64,000 bases of DNA. Source: Rotaria sordida. Lineage: Eukaryota > Rotifera > Eurotatoria > Philodinida > Philodinidae. Positions within the stretch are counted from its first letter, which is position 1. Every line of letters starts with the position of its first letter. The position numbers were made by a program, and so were the translations under genes. Below the pieces are notes generated by a model that saw only the letters and a list, made by a program, of their open reading frames with translations, made no database searches and had not been told where the DNA came from. The DNA lies in the NCBI GenBank assembly GCA_905250125.1, contig CAJNOL010000232.1, positions 124,001-188,000 on the forward strand, written 5' to 3'. Shown here piece by piece: positions 1-14,195 of this stretch.

Positions 1-2487
1 TTTCATGGACATAATCTACAACAGTATTCTTTGAGAACAATTATTTCTATAAAAGCTTCTAGAGAATATTTATTGTCTATTATGTACTTCAATCTTTTGA
101 CATTAAAATAAAATAGTAAATCTAAACTTCATAGACTTCAAAGCTTTATGTTTTTTAATGAATCGAACAGTTATAAAGTTTTTACCTTTTCTTCTTAACT
201 ATATATTTTTTCTTCATGCCATTAAAACTATTGCAATTGCATTCACTATCAAAACATTGAAGAAATTTTATTATTTTTTTTTTTTGTCTATTTATATGTA
301 CGACAAACTTCAATATACGTATTTTCGTTTTATAAATCTAAGAATCAATCAAACTTTTCAGAGATCATGTCTTTATTTTTTATATAATTTTTTAATATAT
401 TAGACTTGCAACTTATTTTCATAAACAAAAAACTATCGAAATCTCAAAATTCAACTCTACAAGTTTTTATTTTTGACCAAAAAAGGCAATAATGATGTCC
501 TATGTTTATAATTGAATATTTATTAGAACTTTATTGTAAAGAAAATAAAAAAAAAAGATGTGAATCACATTTAGTAATGAAAATTTATTGTTCTCAATGG
601 TCAATGATCTCCTCATGGCAATTTAAAAAGAAAATATACCATTAAATTACAATTTTGAATTCACATCAACAGTTGAAATATAAACAAAACGAATAGAAAG
701 TTTATTTCTTCAAGCACAACATTTAATATGATCAATCTAGAAGCTTTTTTTTTGAATGTCATACATAAATTTTGTAAAATATAAAAATACATAATAAAAA
801 AGTAATTATAAACACATCATAAACAAACAAAATATAACTCTAACATAAAGTCATAACCAATAATTGAATTTTTTTTTCTTTTTATAGAAAAGGATTTTAT
901 TGTATCTACAATATTTATATTCCTAATGTCTTAGTACAACATATTATATTCATTTCGTCGATTAAATTAATTTGTCAAATTGTACTGACACTATTATCAT
1001 ATTAATGTCATTTATCCGAAATCGATTTCAATCATTTAATAACCAACATATATTCTTTAACCAAACAAACATCATAAAAGATGATCATATAAACATTGTG
1101 TTGCATTATTTTTCTTTTTTGTCTCCTTGATAAATTATGTTGAACAATTGATACTCATATGTAATTCTTCTCTTTAGTTCATATTGTAGTAATGTGTGCA
1201 TATTTTTTATGTCTTCATTATTCACATTTATAAATAACGGATGGAAATAACAAAGAACAAAAATAAAAAAGCAGAATTGATTTTCTTTATTGTATTCTTA
1301 TTTTTTATTTCATGCTATTATTTATATTGGAATGATTATGGTTCAATCATAATAAAATATTATTATGTAATATGGATGAACTCCATATAAGAGTATAATA
1401 CAAGTTGTTTTTAGTATACTTACGACTATACTCGATAAACAACAAGCTTCCGGACTCAATTGTATTCAAAAGAAAACTCTTTTCGCATCATCGCACGTTT
1501 GAGTATATATAATATATACTGCCAACAGCAGTAGGTACAATTCATAATGTTTGTCTTGTGTTGAACAACTCATCTCTTTTCATTTTTCTTTTTTCTTAAC
1601 TAGTAGTCATAGTCTCTAAACAGTCATATGTATACGTGAATAAATAATATTCAATATTATCTTGCATATCTCTAAAGATTTGTTCACATAGCAATTCTTC
1701 TTTTTTTTTATGTATATCACGCTAACGCATTTGCTTCCTTATGCATGTATGATGATGCAAGTTCAAAATATCATTCAGTAACTATCGAATTGTGTGTGTA
1801 CATGGCCGTAATTTAACACGCGATATACATCGACTTCTCCTTTGGTCTCATTGATCTGTGAGTATAGATTTCGTAAATCTTAAAAAATATGAATATTCTC
1901 GTTTTTCACATACACATTCATTTCTTACGAATAAAAAAAAAAAAGAGACAAATTGCACTGCATTTTTTTTTCTCTTATGTATAAATCAGAATTATTCTCT
2001 TTAGTACTACTAACTAAATATAACAACTTCTCTTTCTTTTTCTTTCTCATTCTTTTACTTGTGCATGCATATCACGTCAGTTCATATGTGGATATAGTGA
2101 TCAATTATAAAGTAGGTATGACAGGTGATAGTATATGAACTATAAATGTGTATATTTATTGAATATAAAATGACTCCTTGTGAACAGTTTATATCTAATA
2201 TTTTTTTGTCTTTTAGAACCAAGGACATAAGCGAGATGTACAACAAGAATGATTCGATATTCATTTTGACCATTTGTCTATTTAGTATTGTTGGATATTA
2301 TAGTGTAAAGATATACATTTAAGTTTATGCGACATATTTTATATGATGAAGTAGAGATTAGAAATATTCTTTTGGGATTTTAAGTATTGTGTTTGATGTT
2401 TTCGAAGAAAAAAAGAGAATGGATTTTTCTAAAGGGAATTGATTTCGTTTTTTTTTTCTCTTTGAAGATGATTTGATACATTCTCTA
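1..2487. other. Intergenic, no gene recognised
   Basis: This is AT-rich sequence with long A and T runs. The open frames in it are short, are dominated by Phe/Tyr/Ile/Asn and have no recognisable family. It must contain the promoter of the secreted sushi protein that starts at 2488, but I see no diagnostic promoter element. Confidence 0.6.
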
Positions 2488-5400
2488 ATGAGAACAAAAA
2501 AAATCAATACGTTTTCTTATCTTCTACAATTCTTATTATTATGGGAATTGGCAAGTTATACTCAAGGTAAAAAATATAATATCGGTTTTTTTTTTCTTTT
2601 TTGTTTTAATGTTTCCAAAGAGTCGAGGTTAAAATAATAAAAAAAGAAATAAGGGCGTTAACTTCATATGACATATATAAACCATATAGACTGAAGTAAT
2701 TTAGTAGCAATCAACGTTTGTTTTTATTGAGTGAAGATATAAAGTAAAACAAGGTCAAAAAGAGGAGGAGCAATCAAATTGAACTAATGTTATTTTAATT
2801 CAGTTTTTTCTTTTTTTTCTTTTTATTTCTATAACAATAGAATGAATATTTAAAATTCAATTAACTAGTCTCATATATATTTATTTTAGCTTATTGGATT
2901 CGAGATCTTTCTTATTGTCCACGTAAACGTGAAGTAACACGACAACGTCAATGTTTTAAATCATGTTTTGATGATAGTGATTGTCAAAGTCGATATCGTT
3001 CATGTGTATGTGATTATGATTGTGGCATGTCATGTGTAAAACGAGGTGACATTTTTTTTTTGTTTCTTCTTTTGTTATTTTCTTATTGATTTTTATTAAC
3101 AAAAGGTATTACATGTCCGTTTTTAACACCTCCCGATCATGGAAATATTATCTATTCAAATGGAAATAGATTTGGTTCACGTGCTACATATGAATGTGAT
3201 ATAGGTTTTATACTTGAAGGTCCAAAATATCGACATTGTCAAGGTGATATGTGGTGGGGTCCAACCAATTCTGTACCTTATTGTGCACAAGAAAGTAATA
3301 ATTAATTGAATTTGACATTTTAATACTTGTCAAGATGATCATCTATTTGATGATTTCAATACATCAAAGTTATGTATGTGTATCGAGATAAGCATAGGAC
3401 ATTGACTTCGATATTCTATTTCTATTATACATAAGTCTAGACTTGTTACAAATGCTCAGTGAATTGAAGAAAATTATGATATAATTAACACGACACACAG
3501 TGTATTTGATATTACTAATTGACTTTTTTTTCTTTTTTTCGAAATAGTTTTTTGTAATCAACCACCAGACATAACGAACGCAGTTAATGATGTTCCGAGT
3601 ACAATTACAACATTTCATGCTGGTTATTCAGTTAAATATACATGTTTACTTGGTTATGTTGGGTATGGTGAAAATAAATAAATAAATTATTGATTTTCAT
3701 TTTCTTTATTCTATTATAGAAATGGTACAACAACATCAGAATGTACTTTTTTAGGTCAATGGACATTTGCAACTTTAAAATGTACTCGTAAGTAATGAAA
3801 TAACTATTCTTGTTTTTATGGTTATTCGTTTAAAGAAAAAAAAAGTATATATATATGTATATAAATAGCTATTGATTGTGGTTCACCGGGTATATTACGT
3901 AATGGATTTTTAAGTGGTGAAAGATTTGATTATCCAAATATTATAGCATTCTTTTGTAATGATGGTTTTGAACTTATTGGAAAAGATACAACAAGAGCTT
4001 GTCAAGAAAATGGTTTATGGTCTGGTACAATGCCTTTTTGTCAAAGTAATTAATTAAAAAGAAAATTTTCTAAGAATAAAATAACACTAGATAAAAAAAT
4101 ATATACAATTCAAGAGTACTTTTAAACTTATATGCTAATCTTAAAGTGATGCTCTTGTTGAATAAAATAAAAACAAATAAGAGAAACAGTGGATAATAAT
4201 AAGCTGTAGAAGTACTAACGAGAGAAACTACTCTAACGATAATTTCCCATTTGAACTCATATTGGACTTACAAGAAAGTCTCGGTGAGACTGGAAAAACA
4301 TTAAAAGAATTCATGCCAATAGGTTTTTGGAGCTGTCTTATGACTGTTTTACTGAGTTTTTGATATGCACTAAATTTCCAACAAGTAGTCGCTTGACACA
4401 GACATACCACAAAAATTGAGGTTACTTGGAAATTCAATATCTCGATAAAAGAACATTCTTGTCAATTAAAACTTTCAGGATCACTAGATCTATCTACAGG
4501 CCAAATTGCAGGTTGAAAGTAAAATGATTAAAACTCGGCTTTAGAACACTATGGGCACGAATCCTTTTAACCTTTTCCTAGTCTTACCGAGACTTTCGTG
4601 TAAGCTCAAACAGCAAGTTATAGCTCAGGTAGTATCCTCGTAGGTTTAAGTATAATTAGGAAGAATATTCCTATCTAGTGGTAGATTCAATAGCTCGATA
4701 TCTTCCCTACAACTAATACTGGCTGTAGATTTGAATAAAAGGTCAGTCTGATGCAGAATTCTTGTGTTCAATTATTTGAGCTTCTCGTATATATTAACGA
4801 CCCACATACTAGTAGCCACCAGTAAGCATGTCACAATACCATCAGTACCATTTGATATTAACCAGTGTTGAAATAGAATTGATAGTGACAGGCAGTGACA
4901 TTGAATCGCGTTTAGCATTAGTTAGTGTTAGTACTAACATTAGTCAATACTAATACTTCAATACTGTATTAGTATTGCGACATGTCTAGCCTCAAGGGCA
5001 TGTGTATGTCGTAACGCAACGTGCATACTATCGAGCGGGTGATTTTAAACAAACAGCCTTTAGTGACTTGTCAAGCAAAATTAGCTGAGGAATATTGCCA
5101 TGTACTCTAATGGCGTAACTAGAAAAAAAACTGCAGGCGGGTGATTCAACTCCGTAATCATGCCTGTTGAGAGAGAGAGAGTAGAGACCTTGTATGGCTC
5201 AAAGCCTTCTTTTCAACGGAACTCAACTGTTGGTAGGGAAAGAGAGTGAGCCTCCACCTGTTTACCCCAGTAATGTAATCAAATCTTAAATAGATTTAAT
5301 CTGAGAAGTTTTATTTTCAGAAAAAACTTGTGGACCACCTCCATTAGTTTCTCATGGTCAGATAATTCAACCTGATCGAACAACAAATGAAACAGTTCAA

Positions 5401-8057
5401 TATACTTGTCAAGATGGATATCAATTACATGGATCATCAATTTTAAAATGTATATTATCTCAATGGCAACCTACACCACCAATATGTGAACGTAAGTTTT
5501 TCTTTTCTTTAATTTTTGTTTTTTTTTTCTAAAAAAAAATAATATTTAGCTATAACATGTAATGATCCTCAAATAAATTTTAATGGTTATATTGAATCTT
5601 TATCGAATAATAATTCATCAAGATATTCAATTGATTCAATAATAAGATTTCATTGTTCATCAAATTTAATATTACGAGGTCCACGTTTATCTAAATGTCG
5701 TTTTAATGGAAGTTGGTCACCGAAAATTCCCAAATGTGAAAGTATGTTTTTATTTTTCGATTTAATCTTATTCGTTGCTTTTTTTTTATGTTCTTATTAA
5801 TAGAACCAATACCTTGCGCGATTCCATCTTTACCATCAAATGGTCATTATCGAAATCTTCGTCCATTTATACAATACATTGATGATGGTAGTCAATTACA
5901 ATATGTATGTGGAAATTCTCGATATCGTCGTCGAATATTTTGTCGACAAGGAAAAATTTTACCACGAATGCCAAAGTGTTTTAATAGTAAAATAAATTGA
6001 AAGAAAAAGAAGAAGAAATTATTTTGTTTTATGATTTTTAGATTGTCAAGTTGAAGATGAACAAATAATATTTTCAAAAAAAATCTATCGTCATCGAGAA
6101 AAAGTTTATTTTACTTGTAACAATAATAATAATAATAATAGTTTACCTTCAATAAACAATGAAACAATATATTGTATTAATGGAAATCTTTCTAAACAAC
6201 CTATTTGTCAAAAGATTCCAATAATATGTATCGTTCCTCATACACTTTTTCTACGTAATATTGCTAATACAACAATTCCATCTGGAACATCATTTCAAAT
6301 TGGTTCATCATTTTCATATACATGTATTCAAGATTATCAACCTATCAATCAATCAGCAATTGTTGAATGTCTTGACGATGGAAAATTATCTCATCATGCA
6401 CATTGTGTACCAAAATCATGTAAAGAACATCCACCAATGATAAATAATGGTCGAACAATATTTCATTCAACAATACATGGTTCTATAGCAAGATATAAAT
6501 GCTTTCCAGGTTATAAATTTGAAAATAATAATTTAGTAAAATTAATATGTCAATTTGGTTTATGGTTACCAAAACAACTACCTAAATGTTTGCCGAGTAA
6601 TGACAAATCTTTATGTCTATTTTAAAGCACGAGAAGATTAATATAAAAGAACTTTTTTGTTTTGGTTTTTGGTAAAAAGGAAATTTAAATTATATACCAG
6701 AGATGGAATCTGTTCGATGTAGAGATGTGCTGAACCAAGTTTTATTGGGTCCGGGACTGGCAATTGCTTTTCTAGCAACTCTAGTCCTGATTTATGAAAA
6801 TCTATGCCAGAATTTATTCATATCACATCTAAACAAACTCTCCAGTACTCAGTTTTTTTGATTTATTTATATGACGACTAGTACATTTTTGGATCGTCTT
6901 TGTTGAATTATGTTCTGATAGAATATTTAATTCTAATCTTTAGTTCCGGTTGGAACAACTTTTTTCCTTGTAATCCCGTCTCCTGTTCCGGCAAATTTTT
7001 TTTCATGGTCTCGGTCTCGACCACTAGGACTAAAGTTGGTCCCACATATATTTAGTTCGATCCCGAAAAAATACGAACTGATTCCATCTCTGTTGTATAT
7101 TGCGATAATATTTTGATGTTATGTTCAATAGCCATTATAGATTGAAAATTTCATGGTTAGATCCAAAATAAAGCAATGCTTTGATGAATAGCTACAGATT
7201 AAGATATAATATAATGTAAACTGATAAGATAGGTCTACATGAATGGATGTCAATTATTATCTAATAGATGAAATGAGAGTGACAACAAAGTTTTATTTAT
7301 GTTATATTTTCTTTTATCAGAGATCGTAACAGACGTTTCTATCTGTAAGACAGAAGAGTAGACCTAATACGGCCATGATCGATTTTATTATTAATTAACA
7401 ATTATGTTGCCTTAAAAAAAGATGTATTGGTCAATGTGATTGTTCTTCAAAGGATCATTGAGTTATAAGAGATCTTTGTATTCATTCTGCAATTTTTTGT
7501 ATGACAATCTATAATTTTATATTCGTAACAAATTAGTATGTATGGAATTAGTAAGAATTTTTAATAGAATGTTTTGTAAAAAAAAGCTATTTTTCTTTGT
7601 TTGTTCATTACATTTATTCTTCTCTTTAAAAAAATCTTGACAAATATTTTAATATTTGTTGTAGTTTTTTGTCCTAATCCTGGTCCATTAATAAATGGAC
7701 GAATATATGTTGTACTGAAAGATGAACGCGTATCACCATTACCAATTCGAAGTGAATTTCGTTCTTATATACCAAATGTTAGTCATGGTCGAACAATTGA
7801 ATTTGAATGTAATTCAGGTATGATGATAGCTTAGGGTTTTTGTTTTTGTATATAAAGAATTGCATTTATAATTGTAGGATATGTTCTTCATGGACCAACT
7901 GGATTAACATGTAATCATGGTCGATGGATGCCTGCTGAAAGACCACGCTGTATTATTGGTAAATTCTAATTCTACTAGTTTGCAATTAAAAAAATGATTT
8001 TTATTTTATTTTTTTTTAGAACATCATGTACAACCAAATATTATCTTTACAGGATAA
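2488..8057 (+). CDS. Secreted WAP-like + ~10 sushi/CCP domain protein, LEV-9-like
   Basis: Thirteen exons: 2488-2566, 2890-3045, 3106-3294, 3548-3662, 3720-3787, 3869-4045, 5321-5491, 5550-5741, 5804-5986, 6042-6596, 7665-7817, 7878-7958, 8020-8057. They join to 2157 nt, or 718 residues. Residues 1 to about 26 form a signal peptide (MRTKK, then a Leu-rich core). Residues 37-77 are a cysteine-rich module with WAP-like spacing (CFKSC, DSDC, CVCDYDCG). About ten CCP modules follow, most with four Cys and a late Trp (for example GDMWWG and GQWTF). Most CCPs are bounded by phase-1 introns, as expected for shuffled extracellular modules; exon 10 carries three CCPs with no intron. CCP6 lacks the usual Trp and CCP7 is degenerate. 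The WAP + CCP layout is that of C. elegans LEV-9 (known: an extracellular scaffold that clusters acetylcholine receptors at muscle). Orthology is inferred from architecture only; another multi-CCP protein is possible. AATAAA-like sites follow near 8360. Confidence 0.82.
4225..4635. repeat. Foldback (inverted repeat) in intron 6 of the sushi gene
   Basis: The left arm includes aagaaagtctcggtgagact (about 4270) and then ttaaaagaattcatgcc. Its reverse complement recurs at about 4550-4605 as ggcacgaatccttttaa followed by agtcttaccgagactttcgt. The arms are about 150 bp and diverged. The open frame on the minus strand at 4228-4437 lies in this repeat and is not a gene. Confidence 0.7.
4640..4880 (-). 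repeat. Dispersed repeat shared with GARS intron 5
   Basis: The stretch tagattcaatagctcgatat, then cttccctacaacta, then gtcagtctgatgcagaa matches in order the reverse complement of sequence at about 33740-33845 (tattcaatagtccgacgtc, cttccctataactg, gtcagcctgatgcagag). These are two diverged copies of one interspersed repeat in opposite orientation. The 33 kb copy has a tRNA-like head, so a SINE is plausible. Confidence 0.55.
6698..7092. mobile_element. Non-autonomous hAT-like element in intron 10 of the sushi gene
   Basis: The termini are CAGAGATGGAATC at 6698 and its exact inverse GATTCCATCTCTG ending at 7092; the matching continues as tgttcg/cgaact. The flanking octamers TTATATAC and TTGTATAT agree at six of eight positions, which fits an eroded 8-bp target duplication. 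The length is 395 bp with no coding capacity. CAG-A-G termini with an 8-bp duplication are typical of hAT elements; the class is inferred from the ends only. Confidence 0.6.
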
Positions 8058-11000
8058 TCATTTTCATGGACAAATGTTCTGTTTTTTTTTTGAATAATCG
8101 AAGCTGGTCTTCATGCTTATCGCTTAACGGCTTCTCTTTCTCTCTTGATAATGCAGATATAAGGAAAAAAAAGATGTTTTATCAATGAATGGCGTTTTAT
8201 TTCTAATGTTTGTGATTTTATCATTGTTCATTTTTTCTATTTTAGTCAAGAATGATTACATTTTTGTTTTTCTTTGTTTAATTTAATTCAATAAGTGATT
8301 GAAAAGTATAAACAAATCTCTTCTAGTTTGCAAGAAATGTAGCAAACGATTATAAAAACAAATAAATAATAAACAACATATACTTCATTAGAAATAAATG
8401 ATTTGTTTTTTATGAATAACATAATATGGTCTCTTTTGAAAATTTATCATTCTCAGTTACTCTTTTATTACAAAAAAGTTTATTCTCTACGATAGTTTGA
8501 TTGTTTTATGCTATTCTATCTCATATTGTATATTATGTAACGATCCTATTGTCCTAAAAAAAAGATATCTAAAAGAACAAAATAATGTATTACATAAATA
8601 TAAGATGGAGAAGTTACTACTAACGGAAGCATCATCCATATTTTCTATTTATTTTGATCACATTTGTAGATAGAAAACTATTTGGAAGATTCGACCATTC
8701 TTATAAAAGTTTGCGATAATCATCAGTTTGAATCAATACTCTTAACGATTGCGGATATGTGAGGAGAGATAATTAGAATGAGTCATTCTAACGTAAAGTC
8801 TTGATCAGTTTGCAAGGACATCGATGGAAACGAAGATGAAACATTCATAATAAAAGTTGAAGTCTGTACTCAGTGAACATGAATATTTTATACATATCGT
8901 GACACAGAGCTCATAATATGTCTCGCCCATCCAACACAAAATAACAAAGTAATGAAAATTGTTTGAGAAACGTCCTCTAGAAATTAGTACATATCGGAGA
9001 AGCTTAGTGTTATCCGATTCTCTCGACAGCTTTGAAGATTAGATCTAATGTTCTCATGTGGTTTTATAGAGAATTGAACAACGAATCATTTGAAACCAAG
9101 CGTAATTTTCTACCTACAAATGTGGACAAGATAAAAAGAATGTTATTTTAATTTACATATTGTATACATCAATATACATTTTCATTTCTTTTTTTTTACA
9201 TTTGTGTGTAACAGATGAACGTAACATTCGGTTATATTAATTTTGACTTGTCTCTATTTTCTTCCGTAGTCGACATTTATTTTTTGTATTTAAATAAAAG
9301 AGACATTTATCAATTCTGATGATGATATTTTCTCAGATGAAATGTCATATGTCAATATTAATTAAACTCTAATAAATCAAAATGAATACTAAATTGAATT
9401 GAATAAAAAAAAACGAATCTCTCAAGAGAAAGACCGAAATACAATAAAACTTTGACGAAGAAAACAGAAAATTATAGATATATGAGTGGTTTCATTTGTT
9501 AGTGGTGTAACACAAAAAAAGAACAAAGGTTATTCTTATTGCACAGAACGTTTTTTTTTTAGGAATCTTCAACCTACAAAATATCTCTACGGAAAATTTG
9601 CCCTGAACATGCTTAAGCTTTTTCAAAAAATTTAATTTATTCATTGTTAGCGACGTGAGTGAGAACGAATATAGAAACGCAAAATTCTCTTGTAACTGAA
9701 TAAAAGGTTCAAAAACCTATGCTCAATGGTACAAACCCTTATTGAGGATCTCGAGTTGAGATCAAAACAAAAAGTCTCGTTCTGAGACACGAGCAGACCT
9801 CTAATAAGCTGGCTTTCGGGAGGTGATTTTTTTTTAGAGTTCGATCTTACTGAAAATTTCATCATAGATATAGTTTGTAGCGTAGACTCCATTCTAGAGC
9901 TATCCAATAATGATATTTTTATTAATTAGAAAAAAAAACTCTTATTAAGAATCAAAATCATATCGAAGATGATCACGTTGTAATTATCTTGGTATAGATT
10001 TCTCTATAAACGTGTAAATCTAATTCTTTTTTATGCTGTAGATATGATGTTCTTCAGCTTAGTTACTGTTGTATACTGTAGATATTGTCTGAGAACAAAA
10101 TTTAATTATAAATTCTATTAAGATTTATAGGAGAATATTTATAGCCGATTCCGATTATAATATAGCCTGACAATATCTGACTATTCTTTCATTTAATTAA
10201 ATACGGATTGTTCGAGATAGAGTCTTTCTATAGAAACTAATCTATCAAACTGAATATAACGTTTTTCTATTGCAATGTATTTAATGATAGCTACATATAC
10301 TAGTTCCTGATCGAAGATGGAGTTTGAATACGTACATGAACTTTTTTTTGGGTTTGTATTTATCTATGTATAATCGTATATGTTTTCAATCTGTATCATA
10401 ACTTTGAAAATGTTTGTAAATTTTCATAGTTTTATTTATTAAGATCAAAACGTCACATCAATCAGACGAACTGAAATAAAAGAAGAATTGATAAAAAAAA
10501 ATCATATCTAAACAACATATGGATGTTGATGACCATCTGGATCACCAAAAGCAAAACTTTTGTTTAAATAAATACAGAATCTATTTGTTAGTCAATGTAT
10601 CAAGTAATTCCTTAAGAAGATTTGCAAGATAGATGTTGATTACTTTTGCATGTTGCAATATTTTTTGTTTATATTAATTTTGTATCCAAAATTTAGAACG
10701 ATTTAAAATATTCGCAAAGCTATTTTTGAAACAAAAGAATCATCTTATTAACATATATATTGGACGATATGACAAGCATTGTCAACGACATGAAATGACT
10801 CATGTAATTATAAATAAATGGAACATGTCTTTTAGTATTTTAGATTAATCAATGCAATGCAATGCAGATATTTATAAAATCATTGATTCACTTCCAAATA
10901 TGACACTTATTCTCTAACGGGTATCTTTGTTCATATTGTATGCATTGATAAACATGATTATGGTAATAAATGTAATTTTAGTTTAATATTAACTAAAACA

Positions 11001-11858
11001 AATTTCTATTATTTTATTTCAGATTTTTTTTTCTAACAATTTACATAAATATTTATATTTTTGCCGCAAGAAGGAAGTTTTCTTAACATATTGTTTTTGC
11101 AAAACATGCACTTTGACAGTAAAGAGCTTTCATGGATAAATTTGCCTCCTATCCATTATAATTGTTTACGAGGGTGTGCGTTCTCTTCATATATAATAAA
11201 ATGTAGTGAGAAATTCCTGTTTTATTAAGCAGAAATTGTCATCAATCTTTGTTTCTTTTTTGTTCTGCTGAAACAACTCGTGGTGATGATAGTCTTAGTA
11301 CTAAGTTATATGGATATATTCAGTATTATTTATTGCTTATTTTTTAAAACTAGTCATTTAAAAACATATATGCTATATACAGGAGAATATTATTAATTAT
11401 GTTTCTGATGTAGAACATAGTTTTTTTTCCTTCGAGATAATTAGTTTCTCAATATTGTTATGTATCTTGTTTTTTTTTTAATTTTTCTTGAGAAAAGTGC
11501 ATGATATATTATAAAAATACAAGAAGCACAAAATGAGATCTTCTTACTTCATTATTTCAAAATAGAAATGAGATTGGTTCTTTATTTCTCGTTTACAATC
11601 GAAGAAATCCTACATGAACAAAAAACGAGAAAAAGGAAAAAAGTGTATGTGAGTAAAAATAAGGGAAACAAATATAGAATAGCATTGACTTTATTGAATG
11701 CAATAGGAAGGAAACCAAGAGATAACAAAAAAAGAAAGAAAGATTTCAACATGTCGAAATATAAGATTATTATAGCTTCTATTTTTTTTCATAGAATAGA
11801 TTAGAAAACTCAGATGCATACTTTTTCTTTTTATCTTTATTTGAAGATTATTATAACG
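8058..11858. other. Intergenic between the sushi gene and glutamine synthetase
   Basis: About 3.8 kb of AT-rich DNA. Frames at 9647-9907 (-) and 11568-11804 (+) have no recognisable domain; the second is Lys/Arg-rich, ends just upstream of the glutamine synthetase start and is probably 5' non-coding. A poly-adenylation-type AATAAA cluster for the sushi gene lies at about 8360-8370. I see no repeat or RNA gene I can support. Confidence 0.5.
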
Positions 11859-13205
11859 ATGAACATGAAATCAACTAATGGTGCTTCTACAGATAAGGCT
11901 ATTCTTCGTCGGTATTTGGAGTTACCACAACCTGAAAATAAAGTTATGGCTACTTATATATGGATTGATGGTACTGGAGAAAATCTTCGTGGTAAAAAAA
12001 AAAACCATTTACTAATATATTCTCTTTCATGTCTTATTACTTTTTTTTTATTTTTAATTAGCGAAAACTCGAACAGTCCAACGAGAACCAAAATCACCAA
12101 AAGAACTATCATGGTGGAACTTCGATGGTTCATCAACAGGTCAAGCTGAAGGTTCAAATTCAGATATTTATCTTAAACCAGTTGCTATTTTTAATGATCC
12201 ATTTATGCTTGGTCGAAATAAACTTGTTATGTGTGAAACATATAAATATAATAAAGAACCAACTAGTTAGTAGTATTTATTTTGTATTTACAATTAATCA
12301 TCTCTTTTCTACAGGCTCAAATAAACGATTTGGATGTGAAGAAGCTATGAAAGCAGCAGCTAGTCAATATCCATGGTTTGGACTTGAACAAGAATATACA
12401 CTTTTAGATCGTGATGGTTGGCCATTTGGATGGCCAAAAGGTGGATTTCCTCATCCACAAGGTCCATATTATTGTGGTGTTGGTGCATCACAAGCACTTG
12501 GTCGAGATATTGAAGAAGCTCATTATAAAGCATGTTTATATGGTGGAATTAATATAAGTGGAACAAATGCTGAAGTTATGCCAGCTCAATGGGAATATCA
12601 AGTTGGTCCATGTGAAGGAATTGATGCTGGTGATCAACTTTGGATATCACGATATTTATTATTACGTATAGCCGAAGAATTTGGTGTTCAAGTTAGTTTT
12701 GATCCAAAACCAATTCCAGGCGATTGGAATGGTGCTGGATGTCATACTAATTTTTCTACACAAGCTATGCGTGAACCTAATGGCATTGAGTAAATTATTT
12801 TTCTTTATTGAATTATTGTTGAAATACACTTTATGAATTATTCATAGAGCTATTAAAGAAGCAATTAAGTTACTTGAAGTACGTCATAAAACACATATTA
12901 AACGATATGGTAGAGACAATGAACGACGATTAACTGGTCGACATGAAACAGCTGATGTAAACCTTTTTTTTCTAATGAATGAATTAAGTTTTTTTTTTTT
13001 GTATGTGTATATTTAGATTAATCAATTCAGTGCTGGTATTGCTAATCGAGCTGCATCAGTACGAATTCCAAGACCAGTTTGTGAAGAAAAATGTGGTTAT
13101 TTAGAAGATCGTCGACCAGCTTCGAATTGTGATCCATATGCTGTGACAGATATTATTGTTCGTACTGTATGTTTGGGCGAAAAAGATCCTGAAGCAATAA
13201 ATTGA
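11859..13205 (+). CDS. Glutamine synthetase (GSII, type-1 eukaryotic)
   Basis: Exons 11859-11991, 12062-12265, 12315-12789, 12848-12956 and 13017-13205 join to 1110 nt, or 369 residues, the usual length of the eukaryotic class II enzyme. It makes glutamine from glutamate, ammonia and ATP. Visible signatures are the substrate motif [10 protein letters not shown] (D66), metal ligands in WFGLEQEY (E137, E139), [28 protein letters not shown], the ATP-binding RRLTGRHET and [12 protein letters not shown]. The ATG at 11859 is preferred because it gives a family-like N-terminus ([25 protein letters not shown]). Four introns of 49-70 bp interrupt it. No mitochondrial presequence is obvious, so a cytosolic location is inferred. 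AATAAA-type sites lie at about 13514. A foldback begins about 400 bp downstream. Confidence 0.97.
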
Positions 13206-13609
13206 TTATTATGCATGATAAGAATTTAGCCGTGCATTTTTTAGTAGACGGAATAATATTTTATGACGTTTTTATTATAATCTGTCATATGTTACATGTC
13301 GCAATTAAATGTTTTTCTTTTTATTTCTGTCCGAAATGCTTTTTCATGTGAGTTTTCTCGGTCTTATGTTTATGCATCGATTACAATCGAAGTATTTGGA
13401 AAAAAATTGATTTATTTCTTCAGTCGATTAGTCTTTTAGTTAATTGTTTAGGGTAGTTTTTTGGAAATAATTCGATGCTTTTTTTGCACTTTTTTCTTCG
13501 TTAATCTTAATTGAATAAAATTTGCATTATTTGTGTGTGGTAAATGAAAAAATCTAAATCACTCATCATATTTAGGAAATATAATTGAATTTGTTTTGTA
13601 TATCAGTTT
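13206..13609. other. 3' flank of glutamine synthetase
   Basis: AT-rich sequence with an AATAAA near 13514, probably the 3' untranslated region and cleavage region. Nothing else is recognised. Confidence 0.5.
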
Positions 13610-14195
13610 AGTAATACCCATTTTAAAAAAGAAAAAAGGATGAGTATTTTTTGAATAACTTTTGATAAAAACTAGATAGAGAGTTTCGGCTTTTACCGTT
13701 TAAAAGATGAGATGAAACCACATAGAATCGTCTATACCAGATATTTTTTAACAAGTTTTCTCAGTCTACTATCAAGTTTGTTAAACACGAAAGATTGTTT
13801 AATGTAAAACTTTTATGATCTGAATTTTCAAGAGTGCGCTAGAATCGTTAACTGAAGATCTATAAATTCTGTAAGTCCGATGTTGTAAACTTTAGCCAAT
13901 CATGAGTTATACACATTTTACTGTATATTATCGGCAGATTTCTTATAAAAAAATGAACTTTTTTTCATCTTTTAAAGAAAAATTCACCATATAAACTTAT
14001 TCCAAAGCCTGAATTTTTTGACGAAATCGGCGAGAGACTCTGAGAAAACTTCTCAAAAAAGTCCGATACAGACTATTCGATGCAGTTTCACCTTTTCTCT
14101 TTTAAACAGTGAAAATCGAACCTCTCTATCTAGTTTCTATCAAAAATTATTCAAAAAATACTCATCCTTCTTCTTTTTTGAAATGGGTATTAGTC
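13610..14195. mobile_element. Foldback element downstream of glutamine synthetase
   Basis: The left end TAATACCCATTTTAAAAAAG (about 13612) is mirrored by ctttttt...gaaatgggtatta at about 14170-14193. The pairing continues inward for about 200 bp per arm (ggatgagtattttttgaata / tattcaaaaaatactcatcc; actagatagagag / ctctctatctagt). Total size is about 585 bp with no coding potential. No clear target duplication is visible, so the superfamily is unknown. Confidence 0.75.

Noticed and set aside
11568..11804. 78-codon Lys/Arg-rich frame upstream of glutamine synthetase
   Set aside because: Composition reflects an A/G-rich leader; no splice-compatible link to the enzyme and no recognised motif.
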